From Taibaiella sp. (GTDB taxonomy: Bacteria > Bacteroidota > Bacteroidia > Chitinophagales > Chitinophagaceae), in contig JAIOYR010000002.1 of assembly GCA_021740995.1 (NCBI GenBank), forward strand, positions 1-64,000: a stretch of DNA of 64,000 bases. The letters are read 5' to 3'. Shown here piece by piece: positions 15,133 to 23,496 of this stretch. A program made the position numbers and the translations under genes. The notes beneath the pieces were generated by a model. That model ran no database searches, was not told the origin of the DNA, and saw only the letters and a list, made by a program, of their open reading frames with translations. Position 1 is the stretch's first letter. Each line of letters begins with the position of its first letter.

Positions 15133-16518
15133 CTATACTGTATTCAGAAACAGCTGAGGCAATACGCCCAGCAGTATTACCAGCGCGCAGGTAATGATGA
15201 GCATTGCTTTGTCGCCATTGGTTACGGGCGAGCTCATCTCGGGTGTGCCGGTCTTAAAGTACATGGCTATGATAACCCGGAAGTAATAGTAAATACTAAT
15301 AGCAGCCATGAGCAGCGCAAAAATAACCAACCATAACAACTGACCCTGCTGCACTACAGCCAGCAACACGTAATACTTTGCCATAAATCCACCGGTAAGC
15401 GGTATGCCCGCCAGCGAAAAAATGAATATAGATGCAGTGAATGCCAGCAGCGGTTCTTTCTTTGCCAGACCGTTGAATCCATCATACGTGAAATCTTTAA
15501 GCTTCACCAGTACTGAAAATATGCCAATGGTTGCCAAGCTGTAAGCAACAGCGTATATAATAATACCCTGCCAGGCAAACTTATTGAGTGCCAATACCGA
15601 AAACAACATAAAGCCGGCCTGAGCTATAGAGGAGTAGGCAAGCATACGCTTGACACTCTGCTGGAAGACTGCAGTAACATTGCCCACAAGCAGGGTAGCT
15701 GCGGTAATGATAGCAAGCACCAATGTCCAGTGTGCGTTGAGCGTGCTGAACGATACCTGAAACAAGCGCAGGAACGCAAAGAATGCTGCCGCCTTGACAA
15801 TCGTAGACATATAGGCGGTAAACGGAGTAGGCGAGCCATCATACACATCTGGTGTCCACATGTGCATGGGTGCTGCAGACACCTTGAAAGAGAAAGCAAT
15901 CATGATGAACATGATACCTGCCAGTGCCAACGGATTGAGCGAATCGGTATGGAGCATAGCTGCTATCTCCATAATGTTGAAACTACGTGCTGCGCCATAT
16001 AGCAGCGTAATACCCATGAGCAGTATACCGGTAGTAAATGCACCCATCAGGAAGTATTTGAGCGACGCCTCGCTGCTTTTCAGGTTTTTCTTATCACTAC
16101 CTGCCAGTATGTACTGTGGAATAGATAGTATCTCGATACCCAAAAACATCATCAACAGATTGTTGTAGGTAGCAAGCAGGTACAAACCACAGAGAATAAA
16201 AAAGATAAGTGCAAAATACTCAGCCACATGAGCCCCAACACGCTGTATCTCCTTGCCCAGGAGCAAAACATAGATGAGTGTGCAGCCGGTCATTACGGTG
16301 TTGAACCAAACAGAGTAGTGCTCAATACGGAGCATATTGTTGAAGAACAGGTGATCGGCAGCATTGGGTGAAGTGGAAGTAAGATCCCAGATATTCACAC
16401 CCAGCAATGCGGCAAAAAGCGCGGCAGCAATAGCAGCAACGCTCTTCTTGTTGCTTACCATCAGCCCGGTAAACATCATGATTACACCAAAAATAGTTGT
16501 AGCAATAATTGCTTTCAT
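15133..16518 (-). CDS. nuoN: Complex I subunit N
   Basis: A 461-residue antiporter-like membrane subunit of NADH:quinone oxidoreductase, one of three proton-pumping modules. It has about 14 membrane segments. Family marks include FLGIEILSIPQYIL (the Glu in TM5), AAPMHMWTPDVYDGSPTP, the broken TM7 region, and KRMLAYSSIAQAGFM. It is the last gene of the operon, 69 bases after nuoM. An imperfect hairpin at 15065-15082 lies about 50 bases past the stop, but no T-run was seen, so the operon terminator is uncertain. Confidence 0.95.
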   Translation of the reverse strand: MKAIIATTIFGVIMMFTGLMVSNKKSVAAIAAALFAALLGVNIWDLTSTSPNAADHLFFNNMLRIEHYSVWFNTVMTGCTLIYVLLLGKEIQRVGAHVAEYFALIFFILCGLYLLATYNNLLMMFLGIEILSIPQYILAGSDKKNLKSSEASLKYFLMGAFTTGILLMGITLLYGAARSFNIMEIAAMLHTDSLNPLALAGIMFIMIAFSFKVSAAPMHMWTPDVYDGSPTPFTAYMSTIVKAAAFFAFLRLFQVSFSTLNAHWTLVLAIITAATLLVGNVTAVFQQSVKRMLAYSSIAQAGFMLFSVLALNKFAWQGIIIYAVAYSLATIGIFSVLVKLKDFTYDGFNGLAKKEPLLAFTASIFIFSLAGIPLTGGFMAKYYVLLAVVQQGQLLWLVIFALLMAAISIYYYFRVIIAMYFKTGTPEMSSPVTNGDKAMLIITCALVILLGVLPQLFLNTV

Positions 16519-16587
16519 ATTCCCTAAACCCCAAAACGGGCTTTTAACTCGTTTATAATCTAATATTCAAAAAATCACTGCACCACA

Positions 16588-18039
16588 TCAGGATACAGGT
16601 ACTATCATACTTGCTATACCTGCCGTGAGATCCAGTAATGGTTTCGGATATACACCCAGAAATAGTATCAGGCTTATTATAATTGCCAGTCCTGCATATT
16701 CGTTGATACTCAGGTCTTTGTTTACCGTCATTTCGGCTACATTGCCATAGGCTGTTTTCTGAATCATATTGAGTGTATACACAGCACCCAATATTATACC
16801 CAGACCGGCAAAAACCATTATTACTATCTGTGCCACACTATCCCCCCTAAACAGCCCGTTGAACAGCATGAACTCACCTACAAAACCATTGGTGAGCGGC
16901 AGTGCTATGTTAGCAAGCGAAATGATAACAAGCGCTATTGCCATTCTGGGAGCAACGGTAGCCATACCTCCGAGTTTAGTCATATCGCGTGTGCCCCAGC
17001 GGTTCTCTATCATGCTCACTATAAGCCACATGCCGGTGATATTGATACCGTGGTTGAACATCTGCACCATGATACCATGCATACCCACATTGCTCTGCAT
17101 GAATGCCACTGCACTCATAAGCCCCATATGCGCTATAGAAGAATAAGCGATAAGTCGTTTGATATCTGTCTGCACAATAGCTATACAAGAAGCATATACG
17201 ATACCAATAACAGAGAGAATAACAACAGTATTGGACCAATATGCTACACCAGCAGGCAAAACAGGCAGCAACCAGCGCAATACAGCAAACAAGCCCATCT
17301 TCACCATTAGGGCACTCAGAATGATGGTAACAGGTGTAGGTGATTGCTCGTAAGTATCGGGCTGCCATGTGTGGAAAGGGAAAATAGGCATCTTGATAGC
17401 AAATGCAATGAAAATGAGCCAGAATAACCACAGCTGCTGTGCTTCGGGCAGCGCATTTCCTGCCTGCACCAGATCGGCCCATGCAAAACTGCTGACACCA
17501 TTGGGGTTCTGAATAGACAGATATATAAGACCTGCCAGCAACATAAGACTACCAACGAATGTATACACGAAGAACTTGAAGGTAACGGGTATCCGCTTTT
17601 CGCCACCCCAGCGGGAGCAAAGGAAGTAAACAGGAATAAGTGCCAGCTCCCAGAATACATAAAAAACCAGTGCGTCGGAGGCAAGAAAAACGCCCATAAG
17701 CCCTGCCTGTGCCAGCAACAGGAAGCCATGAAAAGCACCGGGGTTTTCTGTATCCTTATTGGCATTGCTTATCATCACTACCATAGTGACGATACCTGTA
17801 AGCAAACACAGCATACTACTCATACCATCTGCCAGCAAACTAAAACGGGTGCCCAGCATAGGAATCCACTCATGCGAAAATGACACCGGCTGTGCATAGT
17901 TGGTACCGCTTATATAAGCCGAAACAGCAAGCGTAACCATAGAGCTGATAAGGGCAAGCGTTTTTGCACCATCGCCCTTGATGGCGAAAGACAGAATGCC
18001 TGACAGCAGCGGAATAAGAATAAGTAATATTAAAATCAT
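16588..18039 (-). CDS. nuoM: Complex I subunit M
   Basis: An antiporter-like membrane subunit of complex I (about 483 residues) with some 14 transmembrane helices. Diagnostic stretches are FYVFWELALIPVYFLCSRWG (TM5 Glu), MPIFPFHTWQPDTYEQSPTP and KRLIAYSSIAHMGLMS. The frame is open from 18078, but the first 13 residues derive from the CCCCTAAAGGGG repeat spacer, so the ATG at 18039 (MILILL) is chosen; it gives the normal short N terminus leading into TM1. It sits between nuoL and nuoN. Proton translocation is its expected role. Confidence 0.95.
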   Translation of the reverse strand: MILILLILIPLLSGILSFAIKGDGAKTLALISSMVTLAVSAYISGTNYAQPVSFSHEWIPMLGTRFSLLADGMSSMLCLLTGIVTMVVMISNANKDTENPGAFHGFLLLAQAGLMGVFLASDALVFYVFWELALIPVYFLCSRWGGEKRIPVTFKFFVYTFVGSLMLLAGLIYLSIQNPNGVSSFAWADLVQAGNALPEAQQLWLFWLIFIAFAIKMPIFPFHTWQPDTYEQSPTPVTIILSALMVKMGLFAVLRWLLPVLPAGVAYWSNTVVILSVIGIVYASCIAIVQTDIKRLIAYSSIAHMGLMSAVAFMQSNVGMHGIMVQMFNHGINITGMWLIVSMIENRWGTRDMTKLGGMATVAPRMAIALVIISLANIALPLTNGFVGEFMLFNGLFRGDSVAQIVIMVFAGLGIILGAVYTLNMIQKTAYGNVAEMTVNKDLSINEYAGLAIIISLILFLGVYPKPLLDLTAGIASMIVPVS

Positions 18040-18061
18040 ATTATAAAGCAAAAACCCCTGA

Positions 18062-18147
18062 CCCCTAAAGGGGGACAACTAAATTAGCTGATACCAGGGC
18101 ATTGAACCATATTGTTAACCTTTTTTAACCCCAAACCCCTAAAGGGG
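18062..18147. repeat. Two CCCCTAAAGGGG hairpins in the nuoL-nuoM spacer
   Basis: The 12-mer CCCCTAAAGGGG occurs at 18062-18073 and 18136-18147, each flanked by runs such as AAAACCCCTGA or CCCCAAA. On the coding strand these read as a GGGG/CCCC mini-hairpin with nearby T-rich sequence. Similar 'CCCCTTTAGGGG' elements are widespread in Bacteroidota spacers. Here they expand the spacer to about 160 bases inside an otherwise tight operon. Confidence 0.75.
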
Positions 18148-18198
18148 CTTCACTCATTTTAATTAACCTTTTAACTCTTTATCCTATTAACCTTTACC

Positions 18199-20088
18199 CT
18201 ATTTTACCCAAAAGAAACTAATTGTAAATAACACCACAATACCCAGCACCATAATAAAGATATAAAAACCTACCTGGCCGGTCTGCAGTAGCCGCAACTT
18301 ATCGCCACCCCAGCGCACTGTTTTGCCTACACCATTCACTATTCCATCAATACCCTGTCTTTCTGCAAATCTGTCGAGGAGGCCGGATATGGCCGCTATT
18401 GGTTTTACAATTATTGCATCATAGAACTCATCCAGATACCATTTGTTCTCCAGCACCTTGGCAAAACCCGTATTTTCTTTAAATTCAGGTTTGCGATGCA
18501 GTGCATAAGCTATAAATATCATAGCAATAGAAACAGCAACGGATAATCCCATTAGCCCCCACTCTGTGCCATGCGACAAATGATGTGTGCCGAAATTGGT
18601 AACAACAGGACTGAGGAAATCGCTAAAAGCATTGTGCTCGCTGATAACTGCAGGTAAACCCACATAACCGCCTACAATAGATAATATTGCCAATACAACC
18701 AGAGGAATTGTCATTGCAGCAGGGCTTTCATGCAGGTGATGATGCTGGTCCTCTGTGCCGCGGAAACTACCATTGAAAGTAAGGAAGTATAGACGGAACA
18801 TGTAGAAAGCGGTCATCATGGCTGCTAGTATACCGAAAGCATACATCACCGGGCTGTGCATGAAAACATTCGCAAGTATCTCGTCTTTAGAAAAGAAACC
18901 GGACAAACCGGGTATACCTGAGATAGCAAGGCAACCAATAAGGAAGGTAGCCTGTGTAACCCTCATGTGCTTGCCGAGACCGCCCATTTTGCGGATGTCC
19001 TGCTCGCCGCCCATGGCATGAATGACACTGCCGGAGCCAAGGAACAAAAGAGCTTTGAAAAATGCGTGTGTCATAACGTGAAACACAGCAGTAGTATAGG
19101 CACCAACACCCAGTGCCAGAAACATAAAACCAAGCTGGCTAACAGTAGAGTATGCAAGTACTTTCTTAATATCGTATTGCTTGATAGCTATAGAGGCCGC
19201 AACAATCGCAGTAATAAGACCTATAACGGCTACGATATGTAGGATTTCGGGGGTAAGGCTGTACAGAACACCGCTACGCGCTATCATATAGATACCGGCA
19301 GTAACCATGGTAGCGGCATGTATGAGTGCCGAAACCGGAGTAGGACCCGCCATGGCATCGGGCAGCCAGGTGTATAGTGGCAGCTGAGCACTCTTACCGG
19401 TAGCACCTATAAAGAAACAAAGTGCAATCCAGTTGTATACAGAACTGTTGACTGCAACTGTGCCCTCTGTAATCTTTCCGAAAAACTCGAGATAAGAGAG
19501 TGTGCCAAAATTGAACAATACTAAAAGCATACCTACCAGAAAGCCAAGGTCACCGATACGGTTCATCACAAATGCTTTTTTGGCTGCGTTTGTATAATCC
19601 CTGTTTTTGAACCAGAAGCCGATAAGCAGGTAAGAACAAAGCCCTACACCCTCCCAGCCTATGAACATAATAAGGTAGTTGGCACCGAGTACCAGCAACA
19701 ACATTGAGAACACGAACAGATTGAGGTAGGCAAAATACTTCACCATGCCCTCGTCGTGATGCATGTAAGAGGTAGAATAAACGTGTATCAGGAAACCTAC
19801 GCCGGTGATGATCAACAGAAACAAAGAAGAAAGTGCATCGACCTGAAAGGCGAATGGCACATGCAGATTAGCAGAGTTGATAAAATCGAACAGGGTAACA
19901 ATAACCGGTCCGTGAAATGCAGCACTCTTCACCTCGAAAAAGATGCCAAGTGAAACGATGAACGAAGCAAGTATTGCAACGGTGCCAATAGCCCCGCCAA
20001 GGGACTTCGGCATTTTTTTCCAGAAGATACCATTGATAAGGAAGCCTATCAATGGGAATAACGGTACTAAGTAAACAAGGTTAGCCAT
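18199..20088 (-). CDS. nuoL: Complex I subunit L
   Basis: The largest membrane subunit of complex I, 629 residues, with antiporter-like core and the C-terminal lateral helix. Seen: TMFIGWEGVGLCSYLLIGFW-type TM5 (FIGWEGVGLCSYLL), LPLYTWLPDAMAGPTPVSAL, KKVLAYSTVSQLGFMFLALG and HAFFKALLFLGSGSVIHA. The C terminus has the long amphipathic helix region followed by a final membrane helix. It lies between nuoK and nuoM, 110 bases before the repeat-containing spacer. Role: distal proton channel and mechanical coupling along the membrane arm. Confidence 0.96.
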   Translation of the reverse strand: MANLVYLVPLFPLIGFLINGIFWKKMPKSLGGAIGTVAILASFIVSLGIFFEVKSAAFHGPVIVTLFDFINSANLHVPFAFQVDALSSLFLLIITGVGFLIHVYSTSYMHHDEGMVKYFAYLNLFVFSMLLLVLGANYLIMFIGWEGVGLCSYLLIGFWFKNRDYTNAAKKAFVMNRIGDLGFLVGMLLVLFNFGTLSYLEFFGKITEGTVAVNSSVYNWIALCFFIGATGKSAQLPLYTWLPDAMAGPTPVSALIHAATMVTAGIYMIARSGVLYSLTPEILHIVAVIGLITAIVAASIAIKQYDIKKVLAYSTVSQLGFMFLALGVGAYTTAVFHVMTHAFFKALLFLGSGSVIHAMGGEQDIRKMGGLGKHMRVTQATFLIGCLAISGIPGLSGFFSKDEILANVFMHSPVMYAFGILAAMMTAFYMFRLYFLTFNGSFRGTEDQHHHLHESPAAMTIPLVVLAILSIVGGYVGLPAVISEHNAFSDFLSPVVTNFGTHHLSHGTEWGLMGLSVAVSIAMIFIAYALHRKPEFKENTGFAKVLENKWYLDEFYDAIIVKPIAAISGLLDRFAERQGIDGIVNGVGKTVRWGGDKLRLLQTGQVGFYIFIMVLGIVVLFTISFFWVK

Positions 20089-20115
20089 AACGCCAATCCT
20101 GCAAATGCAGGAATT

Positions 20116-20421
20116 TTAGTGTTTTAATCTGTTTAGAATATTTATATCTACTGAGTGCACCTTGCGATACATCATTACTATAATTGCCAGCCCCACCGCT
20201 ACCTCTGAAGCAGCTACCACCATATTGAAAAAAACGAATATTTGTGCATTAGGGTCTGCATAGATTTTTGAGAAAGCTACCAGAAGCAGGTTCACAGAAT
20301 TGAGCATGAGCTCAATGCACATAAATATAATAATGGCATTGCGCCGCATAAGTGTACCCATGATGCCGATAGAAAACAGCAGCAAGCTTAGAAAAAGATA
20401 ATGTGTTGAATTTACCGGCAT
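20116..20421 (-). CDS. nuoK: Complex I subunit K
   Basis: A 101-residue protein with three membrane helices, the exact usual length. The conserved Glu residues are visible in IFMCIELMLNSVNLLLVAFS and VVAASEVAVGLAIIVMMY, both part of the proton path. It is positioned between nuoJ and nuoL as in most bacterial nuo operons. Confidence 0.95.
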   Translation of the reverse strand: MPVNSTHYLFLSLLLFSIGIMGTLMRRNAIIIFMCIELMLNSVNLLLVAFSKIYADPNAQIFVFFNMVVAASEVAVGLAIIVMMYRKVHSVDINILNRLKH

Positions 20422-20461
20422 AGCCTTAAAGTAAAAATTAAAAATAAATAATTAAAACTGA
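20422..20461. repeat. AT-rich heptamer-like spacer between nuoJ and nuoK
   Basis: The 40-base gap is nearly all A and T with a period close to 7 (AAAAATT, AAAAATA, AATAATT). The same kind of spacer occurs between nuoA and nuoB, nuoB and nuoC, and upstream of nuoF. Confidence 0.5.
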
Positions 20462-20980
20462 TTACACCTCGCCTTCCTGAGTTAGTGGTTCTTTTTTACC
20501 TATCACTACCGCACCTATCATAGCACTCAGAAACAGTACACTACTGATCTCAAACGGTAATACGTATTCTTTGAACAGCACCTTGCCAAGGTTGGTAATA
20601 AGACCAATGTCGATAGAATTAGTATCGATAGATACAGGTACGGCCGTTTTAATTGCAGCGAGCAATACCAGAAACATTACCCCGCCCGATATGACCCCCG
20701 CCAACTGTACCAATTGCCCCTTTTGGGGCTCTACATCGGCATTTAGGTTCATAAGCATGATCACAAAAAGGAATAATACCATGATAGCTCCGGCATAAAC
20801 TATGATATTGACAACAGCAAGAAACTGTGCATTCATGAGTATGTAGTGACCAGATATGGAAAAGAATGTAAGTATCAGGAACATCACACTATTTACCGGA
20901 TTGCGACTAAGGATAACCCCGAGCGCACAGCCAACAGCAATAGCAGATAGTACCCAGAAAAGTAAGTCGTAAATGCCCAT
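20462..20980 (-). CDS. nuoJ: Complex I subunit J
   Basis: A membrane subunit of about 172 residues with five hydrophobic segments and the conserved VIVYAGAIMVLFLFVIMLMN stretch (TM3, the site of the pi-bulge helix). The frame opens at 21013, inside nuoI, but the ATG at 20980 (MGIYDLLFW) is preferred: it directly follows the nuoI stop (TAA at 20982-20984) with a small overlap and begins at the family's first helix. It works with NuoH, A and K near the quinone chamber. Confidence 0.93.
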   Translation of the reverse strand: MGIYDLLFWVLSAIAVGCALGVILSRNPVNSVMFLILTFFSISGHYILMNAQFLAVVNIIVYAGAIMVLFLFVIMLMNLNADVEPQKGQLVQLAGVISGGVMFLVLLAAIKTAVPVSIDTNSIDIGLITNLGKVLFKEYVLPFEISSVLFLSAMIGAVVIGKKEPLTQEGEV

Positions 20981-20981
20981 A

Positions 20982-21491
20982 TTATTTACCTTCATGTTTT
21001 TGAGGGTGAGCAATCAGCAGGTCTTCTTTTTTGTATATAAATGAAGCTCTGTTGTAGTTTGATGGCATTACGGTTTCGGAAAGGTATACTGCATCCTTGG
21101 GGCAAGCCTCTTCGCAATAGCCACAGAAGATGCAACGGAGCATATTTATCTCATATTTTGCAGCATATTTTTCTTCGCGATACAGTTTTTCTTCGCCGGG
21201 TTTGCGCTCTGCAGCCTCCATAGTTATGGCTTCGGCAGGGCAGGCAAGCGCACAAAGACCACAAGCAGTGCAACGCTCAGCTCCTGTCTCATCCCTGTTG
21301 AGTACATGCAGTCCACGGAATACCGGGCTAAAAGGTCGCTTTTCTTCGGGATAGCTGGTTGTGGCACTTTTCTTAAAAATATGACTAAGTGTAGTGCCCA
21401 AACCCTTGGCGATAGCAGGCAGGTAAGCACGCTCCCCGAAAGTCATCGGGCTGCGGTCTATCTGTATGGCTCTGTTAGTTAACTTTTGCAT
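20982..21491 (-). CDS. nuoI: Complex I subunit I (two 4Fe-4S clusters)
   Basis: A 169-residue peripheral-arm subunit with two ferredoxin-type motifs, CTACGLCALACP and CIFCGYCEEACP, which hold clusters N6a and N6b feeding electrons to NuoB. The N-terminal helix region (FGERAYLPAIAKGLGTTLSH) matches the family. The start ATG overlaps the stop of a short coding-like remnant in another frame (see the MNT remnant). It lies upstream of nuoJ, but the usual tight junction with nuoH is broken by about 210 bases of decayed sequence. Confidence 0.95.
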   Translation of the reverse strand: MQKLTNRAIQIDRSPMTFGERAYLPAIAKGLGTTLSHIFKKSATTSYPEEKRPFSPVFRGLHVLNRDETGAERCTACGLCALACPAEAITMEAAERKPGEEKLYREEKYAAKYEINMLRCIFCGYCEEACPKDAVYLSETVMPSNYNRASFIYKKEDLLIAHPQKHEGK

Positions 21492-21594
21492 TGTTTTCTT
21501 TTTCCAGCACTTCTATAATGTGTTCAATTTTTGTATCTGTGTCGTTTAATACAATTAATCAGTTTCACAAATCCAAATGAAAAATTTACCAGCC

Positions 21595-21678
21595 TCAACC
21601 GAACAAATATACTCTTTTCACCGGCTTATCTTTGAAATAGTCGGTAACGGTATGTTTTATCTGTTGCACGGTCAGCAT
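21595..21678 (-). pseudogene. Decayed MNT nucleotidyltransferase N terminus
   Basis: A 27-codon frame with ATG at 21678 ends at TGA 21595-21597. It reads as the start of a minimal nucleotidyltransferase: IKHTVTDYFKDKPVKRVYLFG lines up with the N terminus of the intact MNT gene about 1.8 kb upstream in transcription (IKQVIASFFSKKPVKKVWLF). The frame stops exactly where the GSYARG active-site loop should begin. Further stops follow in the same frame, then a short open stretch (about 21481-21545) reading DTDTKIEHIIEVLEKENN that runs into the nuoI start. I take this as a remnant of a second MNT (and perhaps partner) gene between nuoH and nuoI. Confidence 0.7.
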
Positions 21679-21703
21679 CGTATATTCTTTTTCTAAATTA
21701 TAT

Positions 21704-22780
21704 TTAATGGCTTTTGAAAACCCACAATATCAATATTCCTGTTACCAACATATTAGCTAATGCAAGTGGTATCAATGACCGCCAGCCCAGTTTCATCAAC
21801 TGATCGTAACGGAAGCGGGGTAACGTCCAGCGAACAAACATGAAAAAGAGAATCATGCCCACTACCTTGGATATAAGCACCAACATGCAGATAATACTAA
21901 ATAACAACGGGCTCACGCTGGCTGCAACCTGATCCATAAAAGGGAAGTTGTACCCACCAAAATAAAGTGTAATAAGTATAGTGGAGCTGATAAACAGATT
22001 GATATACTCTGCGAAGAGGTAAAAGCCCAGCTTCATAGATGAATACTCCTGATGATAGCCCATGTTCAGCTCGCTCTCACATTCCGGCAAATCGAACGGT
22101 GCACGGTTAAGCTCAGCAAAAGTGCAGGTAAGAAATATGATGAAGCCAACCGGTTGCTTGAAGAAATTCCAAGTGAAGTAGCCATCGCCCCAGAAGCCAT
22201 GTTGCTGCTGCACGATCTCGCGCAGGCTTAGCGAGCCGGTCATCATAAGTAGCGCTATAAGGCTGATACCCATAGCCAACTCGTAAGAGATAGCCTGAGA
22301 TGCTGCACGAATACTACTGAGCAATGAGAACTTATTGTTTGACGCCCAGCCACCCAGCATTACCCCATACACACCCAGACTTACCACACCAAAGACAAAC
22401 AAGATGCCAATGTTGATGTCTGCTACCTGAAAAGCTACGGTATGCCCCGACGAGGTAATAAAGTCGGGAGCCCAGGGAATCACTGCACTGGTCATAAGCG
22501 CAGTAAGCATAGCGAGACAAGGACCCAGAATGAAAATGAAGCGCGTGGAGCGGTCCGGTATAATTTCTTCTTTGAAGAAAAGCTTAAGACCATCGGCAAG
22601 TGGGAGGAAAAGACCAAGAGGGCCGGCACGGTTTGGGCCAACACGGTCCTGCATGATAGCGGCTACTTTTCGTTCGCCCCATGTAGCATACATAGCTATA
22701 CCCAATGACACCATCAGGATAGCGGAAATGAGTATCAGCTTTTCTATTATAAGCGCTGTGTCAATTTGTAGTAACAGCAT
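21704..22780 (-). CDS. nuoH: Complex I subunit H
   Basis: A 358-residue membrane subunit that forms the quinone-binding chamber between the two arms. Conserved stretches: ERKVAAIMQDRVGPNRAGP on the first cytoplasmic loop, ELNRAPFDLPECESELNMGY, and FMFVRWTLPRFRYDQLMKLG near the end. Length and start are normal. It is flanked on both sides by nucleotidyltransferase-type sequences: the MNT-HEPN module upstream and a decayed MNT downstream. Confidence 0.96.
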   Translation of the reverse strand: MLLLQIDTALIIEKLILISAILMVSLGIAMYATWGERKVAAIMQDRVGPNRAGPLGLFLPLADGLKLFFKEEIIPDRSTRFIFILGPCLAMLTALMTSAVIPWAPDFITSSGHTVAFQVADINIGILFVFGVVSLGVYGVMLGGWASNNKFSLLSSIRAASQAISYELAMGISLIALLMMTGSLSLREIVQQQHGFWGDGYFTWNFFKQPVGFIIFLTCTFAELNRAPFDLPECESELNMGYHQEYSSMKLGFYLFAEYINLFISSTILITLYFGGYNFPFMDQVAASVSPLLFSIICMLVLISKVVGMILFFMFVRWTLPRFRYDQLMKLGWRSLIPLALANMLVTGILILWVFKSH

Positions 22781-22821
22781 AGTGGAGCAAAAGTAATTTT
22801 AGTTAGTTAAAAAATGATAGT

Positions 22822-23149
22822 TTACCCGAGTTTTATTGCTTTAAGTTTTGTTTTCAGATCTTTCAATAGAATTGTAGCTTTCCAAATAGCAAGATAGTCT
22901 ATGTCAAAATATCTATGAACCATTACATTTCGCATACCGACCATTCTTTTCCATTCAATATCGGTGTACCTGTTTTTGGTTTCTTCAGACACATAACGAG
23001 CAGCCTCACCAACAACAGTTAACCAATGTACCACGGCCGCTCTGATAATTGCATCCTCAAAAAAATCATCAAATGTAACATCTTGTAAAGCAAGCTCAAT
23101 GTTATCAATACACTCTATTAATGTGCGATAGTCTGATAGTGTCGGGCAT
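22822..23149 (-). pseudogene. HEPN-domain toxin (HepT-like), frameshifted N terminus
   Basis: The C-terminal 70 residues from GTG 23034 and the in-frame upstream codons back to 23157 form a HEPN (DUF86/HepT-like) protein. The RNase motif R-x4-H is present as RNVMVHRY, extended to RX4HXY, the Tyr being the AMPylation site in known MntA-HepT pairs. No start codon exists in this frame upstream of 23034. The ATGs at 23161 and 23149 (the first overlapping the MNT stop) are in another frame that ends after 15-19 codons. A 10-base near-duplication (ACTATCAGAC) just after the ATG could have caused the shift: removing it joins MPD to YRTLIECIDN. The gene is probably inactive, unless shifting occurs or the truncated GTG form is made. 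Confidence 0.7.
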
Positions 23150-23150
23150 A

Positions 23151-23447
23151 CTACCTTTCATAGATAATAAGTTTGTCTCTATCTATAAATGGTTTTATGT
23201 ATTTATTTTCCCAGCCTGCACTCACTATATCTACATTTTTTTGCAATTTTTCTGCAAGTTCATCCTGCCAACCAAAGTATTCAAATCCTGCAAGCGCATT
23301 ATAGTCAATGTCAACCAAAACATCAATATCGCTAGTATCATCTGCTTCTCCACGGGCATATGATCCGAAGAGCCACACTTTTTTTACAGGCTTTTTTGAG
23401 AAAAAGCTGGCAATAACCTGTTTGATATGTTCTGTGGTTAAAATCAT
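23151..23447 (-). CDS. MNT-domain nucleotidyltransferase (MntA-like antitoxin)
   Basis: A 98-residue minimal nucleotidyltransferase. The motif GSYARGEADDTSDIDVLVD (G-S-x10-D-x-D) near residues 30-48 supplies the metal-binding Asp pair. In MntA-HepT systems this protein blocks the HEPN RNase by adding AMP units to its Tyr. The HEPN gene follows immediately, with the first HEPN ATG overlapping the MNT stop. The pair interrupts nuoG-nuoH. Two overlapping palindromes upstream suggest separate regulation. The MNT frame is intact although its partner is broken, which fits loss of the toxin before the antitoxin. Confidence 0.88.
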   Translation of the reverse strand: MILTTEHIKQVIASFFSKKPVKKVWLFGSYARGEADDTSDIDVLVDIDYNALAGFEYFGWQDELAEKLQKNVDIVSAGWENKYIKPFIDRDKLIIYER

Positions 23448-23466
23448 TTATCCCTTTTTCAAAAAT

Positions 23467-23496
23467 GCTAAAGTTGACTTTAGCCAGATCTGGCTA
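23467..23496. promoter_or_regulatory. Two overlapping palindromes upstream of the MNT gene
   Basis: GCTAAAGTTGACTTTAGC (23467-23484, 8-bp arms around TG) overlaps TAGCCAGATCTGGCTA (23481-23496, a perfect 16-bp palindrome that includes the nuoG stop codon). They lie 20-49 bases before the MNT start. They could be operators of the toxin-antitoxin module or an RNA processing or attenuation hairpin between nuoG and the insert. Confidence 0.6.
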
